Below are positions 53,863-62,640 of a DNA stretch of 64,000 bases, piece after piece. Every line of letters begins with the position of its first letter. The first letter of the stretch is position 1. The translations under genes and the position numbers were made by a program. The notes below the pieces were generated by a model, which saw only the letters and a program-made list of their open reading frames with translations, was not told where the DNA came from and did no database searches. Location: contig NZ_CP042239.1 of assembly GCF_007833215.1 (NCBI RefSeq), forward strand, positions 3,470,001 through 3,534,000, written 5' to 3'. Source of the stretch: Sphingomonas suaedae (GTDB lineage Bacteria; Pseudomonadota; Alphaproteobacteria; Sphingomonadales; Sphingomonadaceae).

Positions 53863-54366
53863 TCAGCGCTTGACGGTGAGCGTTACCGCTCCAAGTTCGG
53901 ACTTGCCCGAGGCACGGACGGTGCCGCCCTTGGGCAGCGAGAAGGGCAGGCGGACCAGCTCGCGACCGCCGACTTCGCGCGCGGCCTCCACCACCAGGGT
54001 ATAGTTGCCGGGCGCCAGTTGCGGCCTGAAGCTCAGCTTATGTGTGCCAGGCGCCTTGGTCGCGCCGGTGACCCCGGCGGCGGGGAAGCGCATCGTGCGG
54101 CCCGACGCGCGCCACCATTGGCGGATGTCGCGCAGCCATTTGGTGCCCTCATTGTTCTTGAGATCGACATCGTACCAGACGGCGAGCGTCTTTGCAGGAC
54201 CACCCTCCTTCTCGACCCAGACCGCGACATAGGGCCGGTGATATTCGGCCACCGTCAGGCGCGGGATGGTGATCGAGACGTCGAGCGTCTGCGCCGCAGC
54301 CATTCCGGGCGCAAACAGGCCCGCGCCAAGCGCGGTGGCGGTCAATCCGGTAACGCGAAACTGCAT
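53863..54366 (-). CDS. DUF2271 exported protein, possible flavin carrier
   Basis: A 167-residue periplasmic protein with a signal peptide (about 1-25, cleavage near AAA-QT). The DUF2271 domain shows SITIPRLTVAEYHRPYVAVW, KTLAVWYDVDLKNNEGTKWL and LAPGNYTLVVEAAREVGGRE. Residues 100-103 read T-G-A-T in PAAGVTGATKAPG, resembling the core of the ApbE flavinylation motif; the Thr at 103 would carry FMN. Together with PepSY upstream and ApbE downstream this suggests a periplasmic flavin-based electron carrier, an inference only. It starts 16 bases after the PepSY gene. Confidence 0.82.
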   Translation of the reverse strand: MQFRVTGLTATALGAGLFAPGMAAAQTLDVSITIPRLTVAEYHRPYVAVWVEKEGGPAKTLAVWYDVDLKNNEGTKWLRDIRQWWRASGRTMRFPAAGVTGATKAPGTHKLSFRPQLAPGNYTLVVEAAREVGGRELVRLPFSLPKGGTVRASGKSELGAVTLTVKR

Positions 54367-54381
54367 GAGATGCGGCTCCTT

Positions 54382-55029
54382 TCAGATATGGATGAAAAAG
54401 ATCGCGAGGATGGCGGGGATGACGAGGCCTGCGCCGACCAGCGGCCACGTGCTCGGGCGGTTCTTCGCGTGCATCTGGAGCAGCACGAGGCCGGTCAGCG
54501 AAAAGACGATGCAGGCGAGCACGAAGATGTCGATGAACCATTTCCACACGATGCCGCTGTTGCGGCCCTTGTGGAGGTCGTTCAGCCAGGCGATCCAGCC
54601 GCGACTGGTGCTCTCGGTCGTGATCGCGCCGCTCGCCCGGTCGATCGCGACCCAGCCGTCGCCACCGGGCCGCGGAAGCGCGAGGTAGATTTCGTCGGCG
54701 GACCATTCGGCATCGGCGCGTGCGCGGGGGACGTCCAGATTGCCCTCGACCCAATCGGCAACTTCCGGCGGCAACGGCTTCTTCGCATCCGGCGCGTCGT
54801 CGGGGCGGATCGCGGCGAGCAGCGGGGCAGGCAGCTGGCCCGTGCGCTCCACCGTCTGCGGCGACCCTTCGATATCGGCAGCGTGGTTGAGCGTGAATCC
54901 GGTAACCGCGAACAGCAACAGCCCGACCAGGCTGATCGCCGAGCTGATCCAGTGCCAGGTGTGCAACTGCTTCAGCCAAAAGGCTTTGCGGCTGCGCTTG
55001 GCGCGCGCGGTCGTGGTGGTGCCGTGCAT
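54382..55029 (-). CDS. PepSY-associated transmembrane protein
   Basis: A 215-residue inner-membrane protein with three or four hydrophobic segments: ISSAISLVGLLLFAVTGFTL, FIDIFVLACIVFSLTGLVLL and WPLVGAGLVIPAILAIFFIH. A periplasmic PepSY-like loop contains WVAIDRASGAITTES. Conserved histidines lie in LKQLHTWHWISS, TLNHAADI and WLNDLHKGRNSG and could bind heme. Such proteins are thought to pass electrons across the membrane, for example for ferric-siderophore reduction. The ATG at 55029 is chosen over a TTG at 55086, because the latter would place the start upstream of two Fur-type boxes. Confidence 0.83.
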   Translation of the reverse strand: MHGTTTTARAKRSRKAFWLKQLHTWHWISSAISLVGLLLFAVTGFTLNHAADIEGSPQTVERTGQLPAPLLAAIRPDDAPDAKKPLPPEVADWVEGNLDVPRARADAEWSADEIYLALPRPGGDGWVAIDRASGAITTESTSRGWIAWLNDLHKGRNSGIVWKWFIDIFVLACIVFSLTGLVLLQMHAKNRPSTWPLVGAGLVIPAILAIFFIHI

Positions 55030-55048
55030 CGGGATGGAATTAGCCTGT

Positions 55049-55063
55049 TGCGATTCGTTCGCA
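55049..55063 (-). promoter_or_regulatory. Fur-type operator box 1 of the PepSY operon
   Basis: TGCGATTCGTTCGCA on the plus strand is a palindrome (five-base arms TGCGA/TCGCA). Its minus-strand reading matches the receptor box at 48758 in 13 of 15 positions. It lies 19 bases upstream of the PepSY ATG. Confidence 0.5.
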
Positions 55064-55070
55064 GCATTAG

Positions 55071-55085
55071 CGAGAGTGATTCGCA
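55071..55085 (+). promoter_or_regulatory. Fur-type operator box 2 of the PepSY operon
   Basis: CGAGAGTGATTCGCA matches the receptor box at 48758 in 11 of 15 positions. It lies 22 bases, about two helical turns, from the palindromic box at 55049. Confidence 0.4.
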
Positions 55086-55129
55086 ATTACAATGCAGGGG
55101 GTGGATTCGCGGTCGATGCGATTGAAATT

Positions 55130-55292
55130 CCTCCCCTGCCCCGCAGGGGAGGTGGCAGCACGAAGTGCTGTCGGAGGGGCCGCCGTCGTTAGACGGCGGA
55201 ATTTTGCCGAGCTGGTCACGGCTGTCTGCGCAGCCGCCCCTCCACCACCGCTTCGCGGCGGTCCCCCTCCCCTGAGACAAGCTCAGGGGAGG
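55130..55292. repeat. Composite intergenic repeat element of four hairpins
   Basis: This 163-base gap between the iron operon and NAD-glutamate dehydrogenase is nearly all palindromes: CCTCCCCTGC/GCAGGGGAGG (55130-55152), CAGCAC/GTGCTG (55155-55170), CCGCCGTC/GACGGCGG (55180-55199) and CCTCCCCTGAG/CTCAGGGGAGG (55266-55292). The outer parts share CCCCTCC sequences. The last hairpin could also help terminate dehydrogenase transcription. Confidence 0.65.
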
Positions 55293-55301
55293 AATGAGTT
55301 G

Positions 55302-58300
55302 TTACCGTCCCAGTAACACCCGTGCCTGCCCGGCAATCTGCGCGAGCATCGCCGCGTTCGCTGTCGGCGCTTTCTTCGCGCGTTCGACTACCGCTGCGAA
55401 CTGGGCGACGCGGGCCGCATGTTCGGCCAGCCAGGCATCGACCTCGGCGCGCGGGTCTTTGCTGGTACCGCGGGCGAGGAACTCCAGCCGCAATTGCTGG
55501 AAATCGCGCGCCAGGCCCGCGATCAGCAGCCGTTCCCACGGATCACCCGCGACGATGCGCGCCGCGTTGGCTTGTGCCCAGTCGAGGCCCAACGCCTGTC
55601 CCAGATGGGTAAAGGCGTCGGTCAGCTCGGTCTCGCCGATTCCGCGCCGCTGGCCAAGGTCGGCAAGGCCCACCGCGCCGTCCAACTCGTAGATGCGGAC
55701 GATCTTGGCGACCAGCGGCGCGGGTGCGCCCGCGGCTTCCAGCTTGGCGGCGATGCGGCCCGATTGCGCGAGCGCCTCTTCCTTGAGCAGTTTCTTCGCC
55801 TGGCGATCGAGGCTGTCGATGCCGGGCTTCAGACGCGCGAGCACCGCGGCGATATCCTCGCCCGGGCGGCAGACACGCAGCAGATCGGCGATCTGCGAGC
55901 GCGTCGCCACCGCGACCTCGTCGATGAGGGCGATGCGCGCCGCCTCGCTCATCGGCGCGGTCTCGATCGCCTCCCAGATGGCGGGCAGGCCGAACAGCCG
56001 TTCGCACACCACGAACATCATCGCGATGTCGCGCAGCGATGCGCCTTCCTCCTCCGCCAGCTCGAACGGGTGGAGCACGCCGAGGCGATTGACGATGCGG
56101 TTCGCCAGCTTGGTCGCGACGATCTCGCCGCGCAACCGATGCTCCTCGATCGCAGTGCGGAATTTCTTGCGCATCGCGGGCGGGAAGGCCGCGATCAGGT
56201 CGGATTCGAGCTCGGGGTCGAGCCCCAGCCCGCCATGCTCGATCGCGTCCTGAAGCGCGAGCTTCGACGTGGCGAGAAGCACGGCCAGTTCGGGGCGGGT
56301 CAGCCCCTGGCCGTCCTGCGCGCGGCGCAGATATTCCTCATTGGTCGCCAGTCCCTCGACCGCGCGGTCGAGCCGTCCTGACGCTTCGAGAATCTCGGTC
56401 AGCCGCACGAAGCTTGGCACCGCGACCGGGCCGTCATTTTCGAGGAAGGACAAAGCGAGCGTCTGGAGACGGTTATCTTCCAGAACCAGCTGCGCGACAT
56501 CGTCGGTCATCGCGGCGAGCAAGGTGTTGCGCGCCTCGATCTTCAGCCGCCCTTCGATCACCTCGCGGTTGAGCGCGATCTTGATGTTGACCTCATTGTC
56601 CGAGCAATCGACGCCCGCCGAATTGTCGATGAAATCGGTGTTGATCCGTCCGCCCCGCATCGAAAAGGCGATGCGCGCCGCCTGCGTCACGCCCAGATTG
56701 GCGCCCTCGCCGATCGCGCGGGCGCGCAGATCCTCGGCGTTGACGCGCAGTCGGTCGTTGGCGGGATCCCCCACCTCGACATGTGCTTCGGCTGCGGCCT
56801 TTACATAGGTGCCGATGCCGCCGAACCAGATCAGGTCGACCGGCGCTTTCAGGATCGCGGAAATGAGCGCACCCGGCTCCATCTCCTCGGACTCGATGCC
56901 CAGCGCCGCGCGGACCTGTTGCGACAGCTTGATCGTCTTCTCGGACCGGGCGAACACGCCTCCGCCCTTCGAGATCAATTTCGGATCGTAATCGGCCCAG
57001 CTCGACCGCGGCAGCGCGAACATGCGATTGCGCTCTTCCCAGCTCGCCGCCGGATCGGGATCGGGGTCGAGGAAGATGTGGCGATGGTCGAACGCGGCGA
57101 CCAGCTTGATCGCCTTGGATAGCAACATGCCGTTGCCGAACACGTCGCCCGACATGTCGCCGCAGCCCGCGACGCGAATCGGGTCGGTCTGAACGTCGGT
57201 TCCCATTTCCAGGAAGTGGCGCTGGACGCTGATCCAGGCGCCCCGGGCGGTGATGCCCATCGCCTTGTGATCATAGCCGACCGATCCGCCGCTGGCGAAG
57301 GCGTCGCCCAGCCAGAAGCCGCGATCGATCGCGATCGCATTCGCGACGTCGCTGAACGTCGCGGTGCCCTTGTCCGCCGCGACGACGAAATAGGGGTCTT
57401 CGCCGTCTTGGATGACGACCCCCTCGGGATGCACCACCTTGCCAGCCACGATATTGTCGGTGATCGACAACAGGGTGCGGATGAAGATGCGATAGCTTTC
57501 CTTGCCCTCCTCGAACCACGCATCGCGATCAACCAGGGGGGAGGGGAGCTGTTTGGGGTAGAAGCCGCCCTTTGCCCCGGTCGGCACGATCACCGCGTTC
57601 TTCACTCGCTGTGCCTTCATCAGGCCCAGAATCTCGGTGCGGAAATCGTCGCGTCGGTCGGACCAGCGCAGGCCGCCGCGCGCGACCGGGCCGGCGCGCA
57701 GATGGATGCCCTCGACGCGCGGGCTATAGACCCAGATTTCGCGCCAGGGCAGCGGCTTGGGCAGGTTCGGCACCGCCGCGCTGTCGAGCTTGAACGCCAG
57801 CGCTTCGGCGGCGGCGGGGGCATAGGCGTTGGTGCGCAGCGTCGCGCGGACCACACCCGCAAGTGCGCGCAGGATGCGATCATCGTCGATCGCGCCAACC
57901 GCGTCGAGCCCGGCGGCGATGGCGGCGTCGGCTTCGGCGATGGCAGTTTCGCTTTGCTTGATGCGCGCCGGATCGTGCGCGGCGGCGAAGCGATCTACCA
58001 GCGCGGCGGCGACGGCGGGGGCGCGGCGCAGCGCCTCGACCACCGTGACCAGCCCATAGCTGAGGCCGGTCTGGCGCAGATAGCGGAACCAGGCGCGCAG
58101 CAGCACGACCGAGGCGGGGGCGAGGCCCGCCTCGACGATCAGCCGGTTGAACGCGTCGTTTTCCGCGCGCATCTCCAGCACCGCGGCAATGGCGTCCTCG
58201 ACGATCGCGGTCGTGCCCTTCAGCGTCCCGCCGGTGGCCAGTTCGACTTCGAAATCATGGATATAGGCGTCGGCATCGCCCGCAAGCGCGGTCGGCACTT

Positions 58301-59945
58301 CCTCGATCACGCGGAATCCGAAATTCTCGAACACCGGCACCGCATCGGACAAGGGCAACGGCCCGCCGAGACGATAGAGCTTGATCCGCAGCTTCTCGTC
58401 CTGGGTATAGATGCGCACCGATCGCGACCCCGCATCAGCAAGGCCCGCGATGCGGACAATGTCGCGTGCAGCTTCTTCCGGCGGATTGCCGTTGCGATAT
58501 CCGAACGGAAAACAGGGGGCATAACGCAGCGCCAGCCGCGCCGCGCGCGACGGGGTGGCGCCGTCCTCAACCAGCGCGTGTTCCACCGCAGGGAGCCAGC
58601 CCCGCACCATCCGCTCCAGCTCGATATCGAGCGCGGCGGCATCGGGCATCCGCCCTTCGCCACGCAGGTCGAGCGTGTAGCGCAGCAACGCCACCGGCCC
58701 GTCGTCGAGTGCGATCGACCAGCTGAGCAGCGAGGCGTTGGCCGAACGCTCCAGCATCTCCCCGATTGCGACACGGCGCCCGGTCGATACCTCGTCGCGC
58801 GGCAGCCAGACGAACGCGAACAGATGGCGCCCGAGCTGGCTTCGGATCAGCACCAGCTTGGGCCGCGGACGATCGGTCACCGACATGGCGGTGAGCGCGA
58901 TCGCCTCAAGCGCCTCACCGGGGAAGGCGGTGGTGAGGTCATGGGGCAGCCCGGCCAGCGCATGGGCGAGCGCCTTGCCGGTATGGCCGCGCGGGTCGAA
59001 TCCGAACTTGCTCTCCAGCGCCGCGATCCGCGTGCGCAGGATCGGTACTTCGTCCGGCGTGGAGTGCAGCGCGGCGCTGGTCCACAGCCCGGCATGGATC
59101 GACAGGCCGGTGACCTTCGAGCTCCCATCCTCTCCCTTGGCGCGCAGCGGTACGATAACCAGATCGAGCGGCGCGCGACGGTGGACGGTCGAGATCAGGT
59201 TGGACTTGAGCAGCAGCGGCGGCTGGCCGCCCTTTTCGAACCAGTCGAGCGCGAGCACGCGCGAGGCATCGGCAAGAAGCGGGGTTTCCAGCTCCATCCG
59301 GCAGATCCCGGCCGCGTCGGTCACCGTCCCGTCGCGATGCCAATTCTCATGCCCGACCAACGTCATGCTGCCACCCTGGAACCAGCGCAGCAGCGCCGCG
59401 CCATCGGCATCGGCGACGCGGTTGGCATCCTCGCTCATTGCCCGGCGCAATTCGGACCAGTCGGTGACGGCGGCACGGACATGGCCAAGATTGCGTTCGA
59501 GATCGCGGACCAGCCCGGTGCGGTCGCGCGCGTCGGCGCGCTCCATCTCGATATAGACCATCGATTCGCGCGCGCCGCCGCCGTCGCGGCCGGCGCCGAT
59601 CCCGGCCAGCGTGCCATCGCCCGCGCGCTCGACCGTGACCACGGGGTGGATGATGCGGCGGATGGCGATGTCGTGCGCGGCAATCGTCGCGGCGATCGAA
59701 TCGACCAGAAAGGGCATGTCGTCATTGACGACGGCAAGCCGCATCGCCCGGCTGTCGCCGCCCAGCCCCGTCTCAAGTGCAATCCCCGGCTGGCCCGGCG
59801 CGCGCGTCGCGGCCGCCTCCGCCACGAACCGCGCGGCGGCGGCACGGGCGTCGTCGGCGAGACCCTCCAGCTCTCCGGGCAGGGCTCCATCGGTGAGGCG
59901 CGCATTGAGGGCCTCGGCGAGCGACTTGATCGGCGTCTTGCTCAT
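55302..59945 (-). CDS. gdhB: NAD-glutamate dehydrogenase (large, GdhB type)
   Basis: A 1,547-residue cytoplasmic enzyme deaminating glutamate to 2-oxoglutarate with NAD. The long N-terminal part (about 1-700) includes ACT-like modules (VNDDMPFLVDSIAATIAAHD). The catalytic core holds VARGGLRWSDRRDDFRTEIL and GAKGGFYPKQLP (about 780-800), GVVIQDGEDPYFVVAADKGT, the nucleotide-binding DLIWFGGIGTYVKAAAEAHV (about 1033-1052) and the ELFV-type segment. The C-terminal helical region (about 1190-1547) is typical for this 180-kDa class. Length is within the family range. It is preceded by a 176-base gap containing the terminator of the PAS gene. Confidence 0.96.
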   Translation of the reverse strand: MSKTPIKSLAEALNARLTDGALPGELEGLADDARAAAARFVAEAAATRAPGQPGIALETGLGGDSRAMRLAVVNDDMPFLVDSIAATIAAHDIAIRRIIHPVVTVERAGDGTLAGIGAGRDGGGARESMVYIEMERADARDRTGLVRDLERNLGHVRAAVTDWSELRRAMSEDANRVADADGAALLRWFQGGSMTLVGHENWHRDGTVTDAAGICRMELETPLLADASRVLALDWFEKGGQPPLLLKSNLISTVHRRAPLDLVIVPLRAKGEDGSSKVTGLSIHAGLWTSAALHSTPDEVPILRTRIAALESKFGFDPRGHTGKALAHALAGLPHDLTTAFPGEALEAIALTAMSVTDRPRPKLVLIRSQLGRHLFAFVWLPRDEVSTGRRVAIGEMLERSANASLLSWSIALDDGPVALLRYTLDLRGEGRMPDAAALDIELERMVRGWLPAVEHALVEDGATPSRAARLALRYAPCFPFGYRNGNPPEEAARDIVRIAGLADAGSRSVRIYTQDEKLRIKLYRLGGPLPLSDAVPVFENFGFRVIEEVPTALAGDADAYIHDFEVELATGGTLKGTTAIVEDAIAAVLEMRAENDAFNRLIVEAGLAPASVVLLRAWFRYLRQTGLSYGLVTVVEALRRAPAVAAALVDRFAAAHDPARIKQSETAIAEADAAIAAGLDAVGAIDDDRILRALAGVVRATLRTNAYAPAAAEALAFKLDSAAVPNLPKPLPWREIWVYSPRVEGIHLRAGPVARGGLRWSDRRDDFRTEILGLMKAQRVKNAVIVPTGAKGGFYPKQLPSPLVDRDAWFEEGKESYRIFIRTLLSITDNIVAGKVVHPEGVVIQDGEDPYFVVAADKGTATFSDVANAIAIDRGFWLGDAFASGGSVGYDHKAMGITARGAWISVQRHFLEMGTDVQTDPIRVAGCGDMSGDVFGNGMLLSKAIKLVAAFDHRHIFLDPDPDPAASWEERNRMFALPRSSWADYDPKLISKGGGVFARSEKTIKLSQQVRAALGIESEEMEPGALISAILKAPVDLIWFGGIGTYVKAAAEAHVEVGDPANDRLRVNAEDLRARAIGEGANLGVTQAARIAFSMRGGRINTDFIDNSAGVDCSDNEVNIKIALNREVIEGRLKIEARNTLLAAMTDDVAQLVLEDNRLQTLALSFLENDGPVAVPSFVRLTEILEASGRLDRAVEGLATNEEYLRRAQDGQGLTRPELAVLLATSKLALQDAIEHGGLGLDPELESDLIAAFPPAMRKKFRTAIEEHRLRGEIVATKLANRIVNRLGVLHPFELAEEEGASLRDIAMMFVVCERLFGLPAIWEAIETAPMSEAARIALIDEVAVATRSQIADLLRVCRPGEDIAAVLARLKPGIDSLDRQAKKLLKEEALAQSGRIAAKLEAAGAPAPLVAKIVRIYELDGAVGLADLGQRRGIGETELTDAFTHLGQALGLDWAQANAARIVAGDPWERLLIAGLARDFQQLRLEFLARGTSKDPRAEVDAWLAEHAARVAQFAAVVERAKKAPTANAAMLAQIAGQARVLLGR

Positions 59946-60043
59946 GGAGGCGCGCTATGCGCCCGCTTCACGCGCGGCTCAAGGCTTGCTGCACCGCACA
60001 GTAACAATTGAGACTAAATTACCCCGATCGTGGGGACGGTAAC

Positions 60044-60088
60044 AAAAAAATGCGCGCGAACCGGCTGTTTCGACCGTGCTCGCGCGCA
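60044..60088 (-). terminator. Rho-independent terminator downstream of the PAS gene
   Basis: On the minus strand TGCGCGCGA (60088-60080) pairs with TCGCGCGCA (60059-60051) around a 20-base loop with an inner CGG/CCG stem, followed by seven T (60050-60044). It lies 34 bases past the PAS gene stop. Confidence 0.75.
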
Positions 60089-60121
60089 GCTTGGGAGAAA
60101 GTGGGTGGCGGGATCAGCGCG

Positions 60122-61408
60122 TCATGCCGCCGCCTTGCGCAGTGCGCGCTGCGCGAACGCCGCGTCGTCCTCGATCCGTGCGACGATATCGAGCTGTCCA
60201 TCGGTGCCCGCACGGGCGAGCAGCAGCACGAATTCGTCCGCGCCCGCCGCCATCGAGACATGGGCGAGCGCGGGTCGCGCGCGTAGTTCGGCGCGTACCT
60301 GCTCGAACAGGTCGGGTGCGGCCTCGGCAGGCTTGCGGCGCAGCGCGCGTTCGGCCTTGACGATCCCCTTGATGCCGCCTTCAGCCGTCGCGATGAAATC
60401 GTCGAGCCCGCCTTCGGCCACATCGTGGCGGCGCGCATGGCTCATCACCGCGGCGAATTCGGTAAGGCGGGTCTTGTCGTAGTCCGCGCCAAAGACCAGC
60501 TTGACCGCGCCGGTCATCGGCGCGCGTGCCTGGACGGCAATCCCGGCCTCGGCGAGCAGGCCCGCATAGGCTTCGGCATCGCTTTCGGAGGCGCGGGCGA
60601 AATCATAGGCGCGCGACAAGGCGCGATAGAGCGACGAGCGGCTGCGGGTATCGGCGGCGCGCGCGGCGGCGGCGCTCTCGCGTGCCAGCATCAGCCGGTC
60701 GGCGAGCGATTCGGGGGCCGACACCGCGACATCGTCCTGCGGCACTGCCGGTTCTTCGCCGTCGCCAAAGCCTGCGCTCGGCCCGTCCGCCCAAACGGGC
60801 GCGGCGGTCACCGGCGCGGGCGCGGTTCGGCGCGCGGCTTCCACCTCGCGCTCCAGCCGTGCCTGGGTCTCGGCGTCGACCATTTCCTTCCAGTTGATGA
60901 CGCCATAGATGAAGTCGATCGTGTCCTCGTCGGACGAGAAGGGCATCAGGATGCCGCGATAGAGCGTATTGTGGCCGCGCTGACCGACAAATTCGGCCTC
61001 GAAGCCGATCGGCGCACGATTCGCGATGATCTGAAGATAATGGTCGGTCAGGCGCGAGAGCAGCGAGCGGGACGGGACCTCCGCGACATGGGTGATGTCG
61101 GCGGTGACGCCGCATTCCTCGCGCAGTGAAGCGCCAAGGTAGCGAATCTCCGGGTTCTCGACGCCCTTGCTGAAATCGAGCAGCACGCTGTGCGGCCCGA
61201 AATCGGCGATCTTGCCCGGGTTCAGGTCCTCGATCGACGGATAGGCGCGGCCATGCAGCAGCGAAACCCAGTGATTATAGGCGCGCACATGCATCCGGCG
61301 CTCATCGCTGCCGATATTCAGGCGAGTCTCGCTGGCACCCGAATCGCTCACGCCGCTATCGTCATGATCGGTGTCGGGACGGTCATCGAATCCGCGGCCG
61401 GTGTCCAT
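60122..61408 (-). CDS. PAS domain-containing protein
   Basis: A 428-residue cytoplasmic protein. Residues about 35-180 look like a PAS_5-type domain: YNHWVSLLHGRAYPSIEDLN, PGKIADFGPHSVLLDFSKGV and RAPIGFEAEFVGQRGHNTLY are typical of alphaproteobacterial PAS proteins. A long Ala/Glu-rich middle (about 210-290) leads into a helical C-terminal half (KLVFGADYDKTRLTEFAAVM, then AEGGIKGIVKAERALRR). No kinase or output domain is seen, so it may be a sensory adaptor. The ATG at 61408 has GGAG eight bases upstream; the frame extends further without need. Confidence 0.8.
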   Translation of the reverse strand: MDTGRGFDDRPDTDHDDSGVSDSGASETRLNIGSDERRMHVRAYNHWVSLLHGRAYPSIEDLNPGKIADFGPHSVLLDFSKGVENPEIRYLGASLREECGVTADITHVAEVPSRSLLSRLTDHYLQIIANRAPIGFEAEFVGQRGHNTLYRGILMPFSSDEDTIDFIYGVINWKEMVDAETQARLEREVEAARRTAPAPVTAAPVWADGPSAGFGDGEEPAVPQDDVAVSAPESLADRLMLARESAAAARAADTRSRSSLYRALSRAYDFARASESDAEAYAGLLAEAGIAVQARAPMTGAVKLVFGADYDKTRLTEFAAVMSHARRHDVAEGGLDDFIATAEGGIKGIVKAERALRRKPAEAAPDLFEQVRAELRARPALAHVSMAAGADEFVLLLARAGTDGQLDIVARIEDDAAFAQRALRKAAA

Positions 61409-61592
61409 GCGCATGCTCCACAGAGGGCGACGGCCCTCGATCGTTCGAAGCGACTGTGCCCCCCATGTGGTAAACACCGCGTAAAGGCGCAGGATCGGCA
61501 AAACGTCGGACGTCAACGCTTCGGCAATGCTTGTCAGTCATGAACAACGCTGGTAAGCGCCGCCACCTTCCCCGGCGGCACGCGCCGGTCGG

Positions 61593-61668
61593 GCCGCTTT
61601 AGCTCAGTTGGTAGAGCATCGCATTCGTAATGCGGGGGTCACAGGTTCGAGTCCTGTAAGCGGCACCA
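61593..61668 (+). tRNA. tRNA-Thr (anticodon CGU)
   Basis: A complete 76-base cloverleaf: acceptor arms GCCGCTT/AAGCGGC, D-arm GCTC/GAGC, anticodon stem TCGCA/TGCGG with loop TTCGTAA (anticodon CGT), T-arm ACAGG/CCTGT with TTCGAGT loop, and an encoded CCA end. It reads ACG codons. Confidence 0.97.
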
Positions 61669-61674
61669 TTACTT

Positions 61675-61902
61675 TCAAAGACTTATCGGCGTAAGACGGC
61701 AGGGTCGCGGACAACGCCCCACCATATTCACACCAGCAGCGCGATAAAATCGGCTCAGGATTGCTCTGCATAGCGCCGTTGCAATGGGAGCGATCACCAT
61801 TTCGGATGCCGCATATGCCTCGGGCACCTCGAATATCAGAAGTGCGTCGGGTCCGGCGCCCAGTTTATGGTGTAGCTCGGCATAAGCGCCGATCAGCTTA
61901 AG
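61675..61902 (-). pseudogene. Startless open frame resembling a small GYD-like domain
   Basis: Seventy-five codons are open on the minus strand between two stop codons, with no ATG, GTG or TTG near the start. The segment LHHKLGAGPDALLIFEVPEA looks like part of a GYD-type domain, but the resemblance is by eye only and the end does not continue convincingly. Probably an eroded fragment. Confidence 0.25.
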
Positions 61903-61904
61903 TC

Positions 61905-62018
61905 ATGCGAAATGCCCTGCGGCTTTATGAAGCGATGATCGAAGAGGTTGAGGCGGGGAACGCGATTTTCGTCACGCGTGATGGTGTGATTGCACCGCTG
62001 CCGGTCTTGGCCGGCTAG
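61905..62018 (+). pseudogene. Possible remnant of a small antitoxin-like protein
   Basis: A 37-residue frame (RNALRLYEAMIEEVEAGNAI, then FVTRDGVIAPLPVLAG) looks like the C-terminal part of a short regulator or antitoxin whose N-terminus is missing; an in-frame stop lies two codons before the ATG. No toxin partner follows. The assignment is weak. Confidence 0.25.
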
Positions 62019-62376
62019 CCGGGGAGCCGATGCGATGGGAGAGCCCCTCACAGAGGGCAATGTCCTCAATCTCACCGGGGCCGAGCTGGACCAGTTGTCT
62101 ACCGAATCATGCCCGAGCCCTTCGTCGTCGGCCTCTTCGCCGACCGCACCAACCTGCTCAGCCAAGTCCGAAAATATCCAGCTCAATCTGGGCAGGAAGC
62201 TCAACGGCGAGCGGTTCGACTATGGCAAAGGTTCGCTTGCGGGCTTGTATACCGCATATGTGTTAGGGTGGACCTCGCATGCCGCGATCATCACCAACGC
62301 GCATTCGTTGCTCGCGACATGAATACCAAAGCGGTGAATCTCCCCGGGACATGCCGGATTGGGCAATGATACCGTG

Positions 62377-62640
62377 TCACATCCATCTCTCCTCCGTATG
62401 GCCATCTCTCCTCCGTATGGATTGCCACAGGTTTGGAAATGCAACAGGCACATCCTCTCCAATGTCATACAGGCCCAACGGCTGCCATGACGGTGCAGCC
62501 GTATCCCACTCGGTCAATTCGCGTTCAAAATCAATGATTTCCCGATCAATTCTGGCCAATTCAGCCGGACCGTCACGCCGCGTTTCCATCGAACTTATCG
62601 CCCGAGAATTGGACCCCGCCCGGCTTCCCCGAATTGTCAC
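62377..62640 (-). CDS. Hypothetical small protein
   Basis: An 87-residue frame. Its centre, AELARIDREIIDFERELTEW then DTAAPSWQPLGLYDIGEDVP, has protein-like helix and turn composition, while the first 17 residues (before an internal ATG at 62589) look unlike the rest. The last codons run through the 19-base tandem duplication at 62383-62420, which has probably changed its C-terminus. No family recognised; it may be decaying. Confidence 0.35.
   Translation of the reverse strand: MTIRGSRAGSNSRAISSMETRRDGPAELARIDREIIDFERELTEWDTAAPSWQPLGLYDIGEDVPVAFPNLWQSIRRRDGHTEERWM
62383..62420. repeat. 19-base perfect tandem duplication
   Basis: CCATCTCTCCTCCGTATGG occurs twice without a gap (62383-62401 and 62402-62420). 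On the minus strand each copy carries GGAGGAGAG followed by ATGG. Confidence 0.85.

Noticed and set aside
54640..54670. PepSY-protein segment DRASGAITT as a flavinylation site
   Set aside because: The position of the modified Thr is Ile, and D-x-x-x-G-x-I is a normal PepSY turn; the TGAT in the DUF2271 protein is the better candidate.
57216..60011. A 931-codon plus-strand frame opposite NAD-glutamate dehydrogenase
   Set aside because: Antisense to a complete, motif-rich enzyme; composition is not protein-like.
55301..60043. Inverted GTTACCGTCCC sequences at both ends of the glutamate dehydrogenase gene as terminal repeats of a mobile element
   Set aside because: The left copy is formed by the gene's own last codons and stop, and 11 bases is within chance expectation; no transposase.
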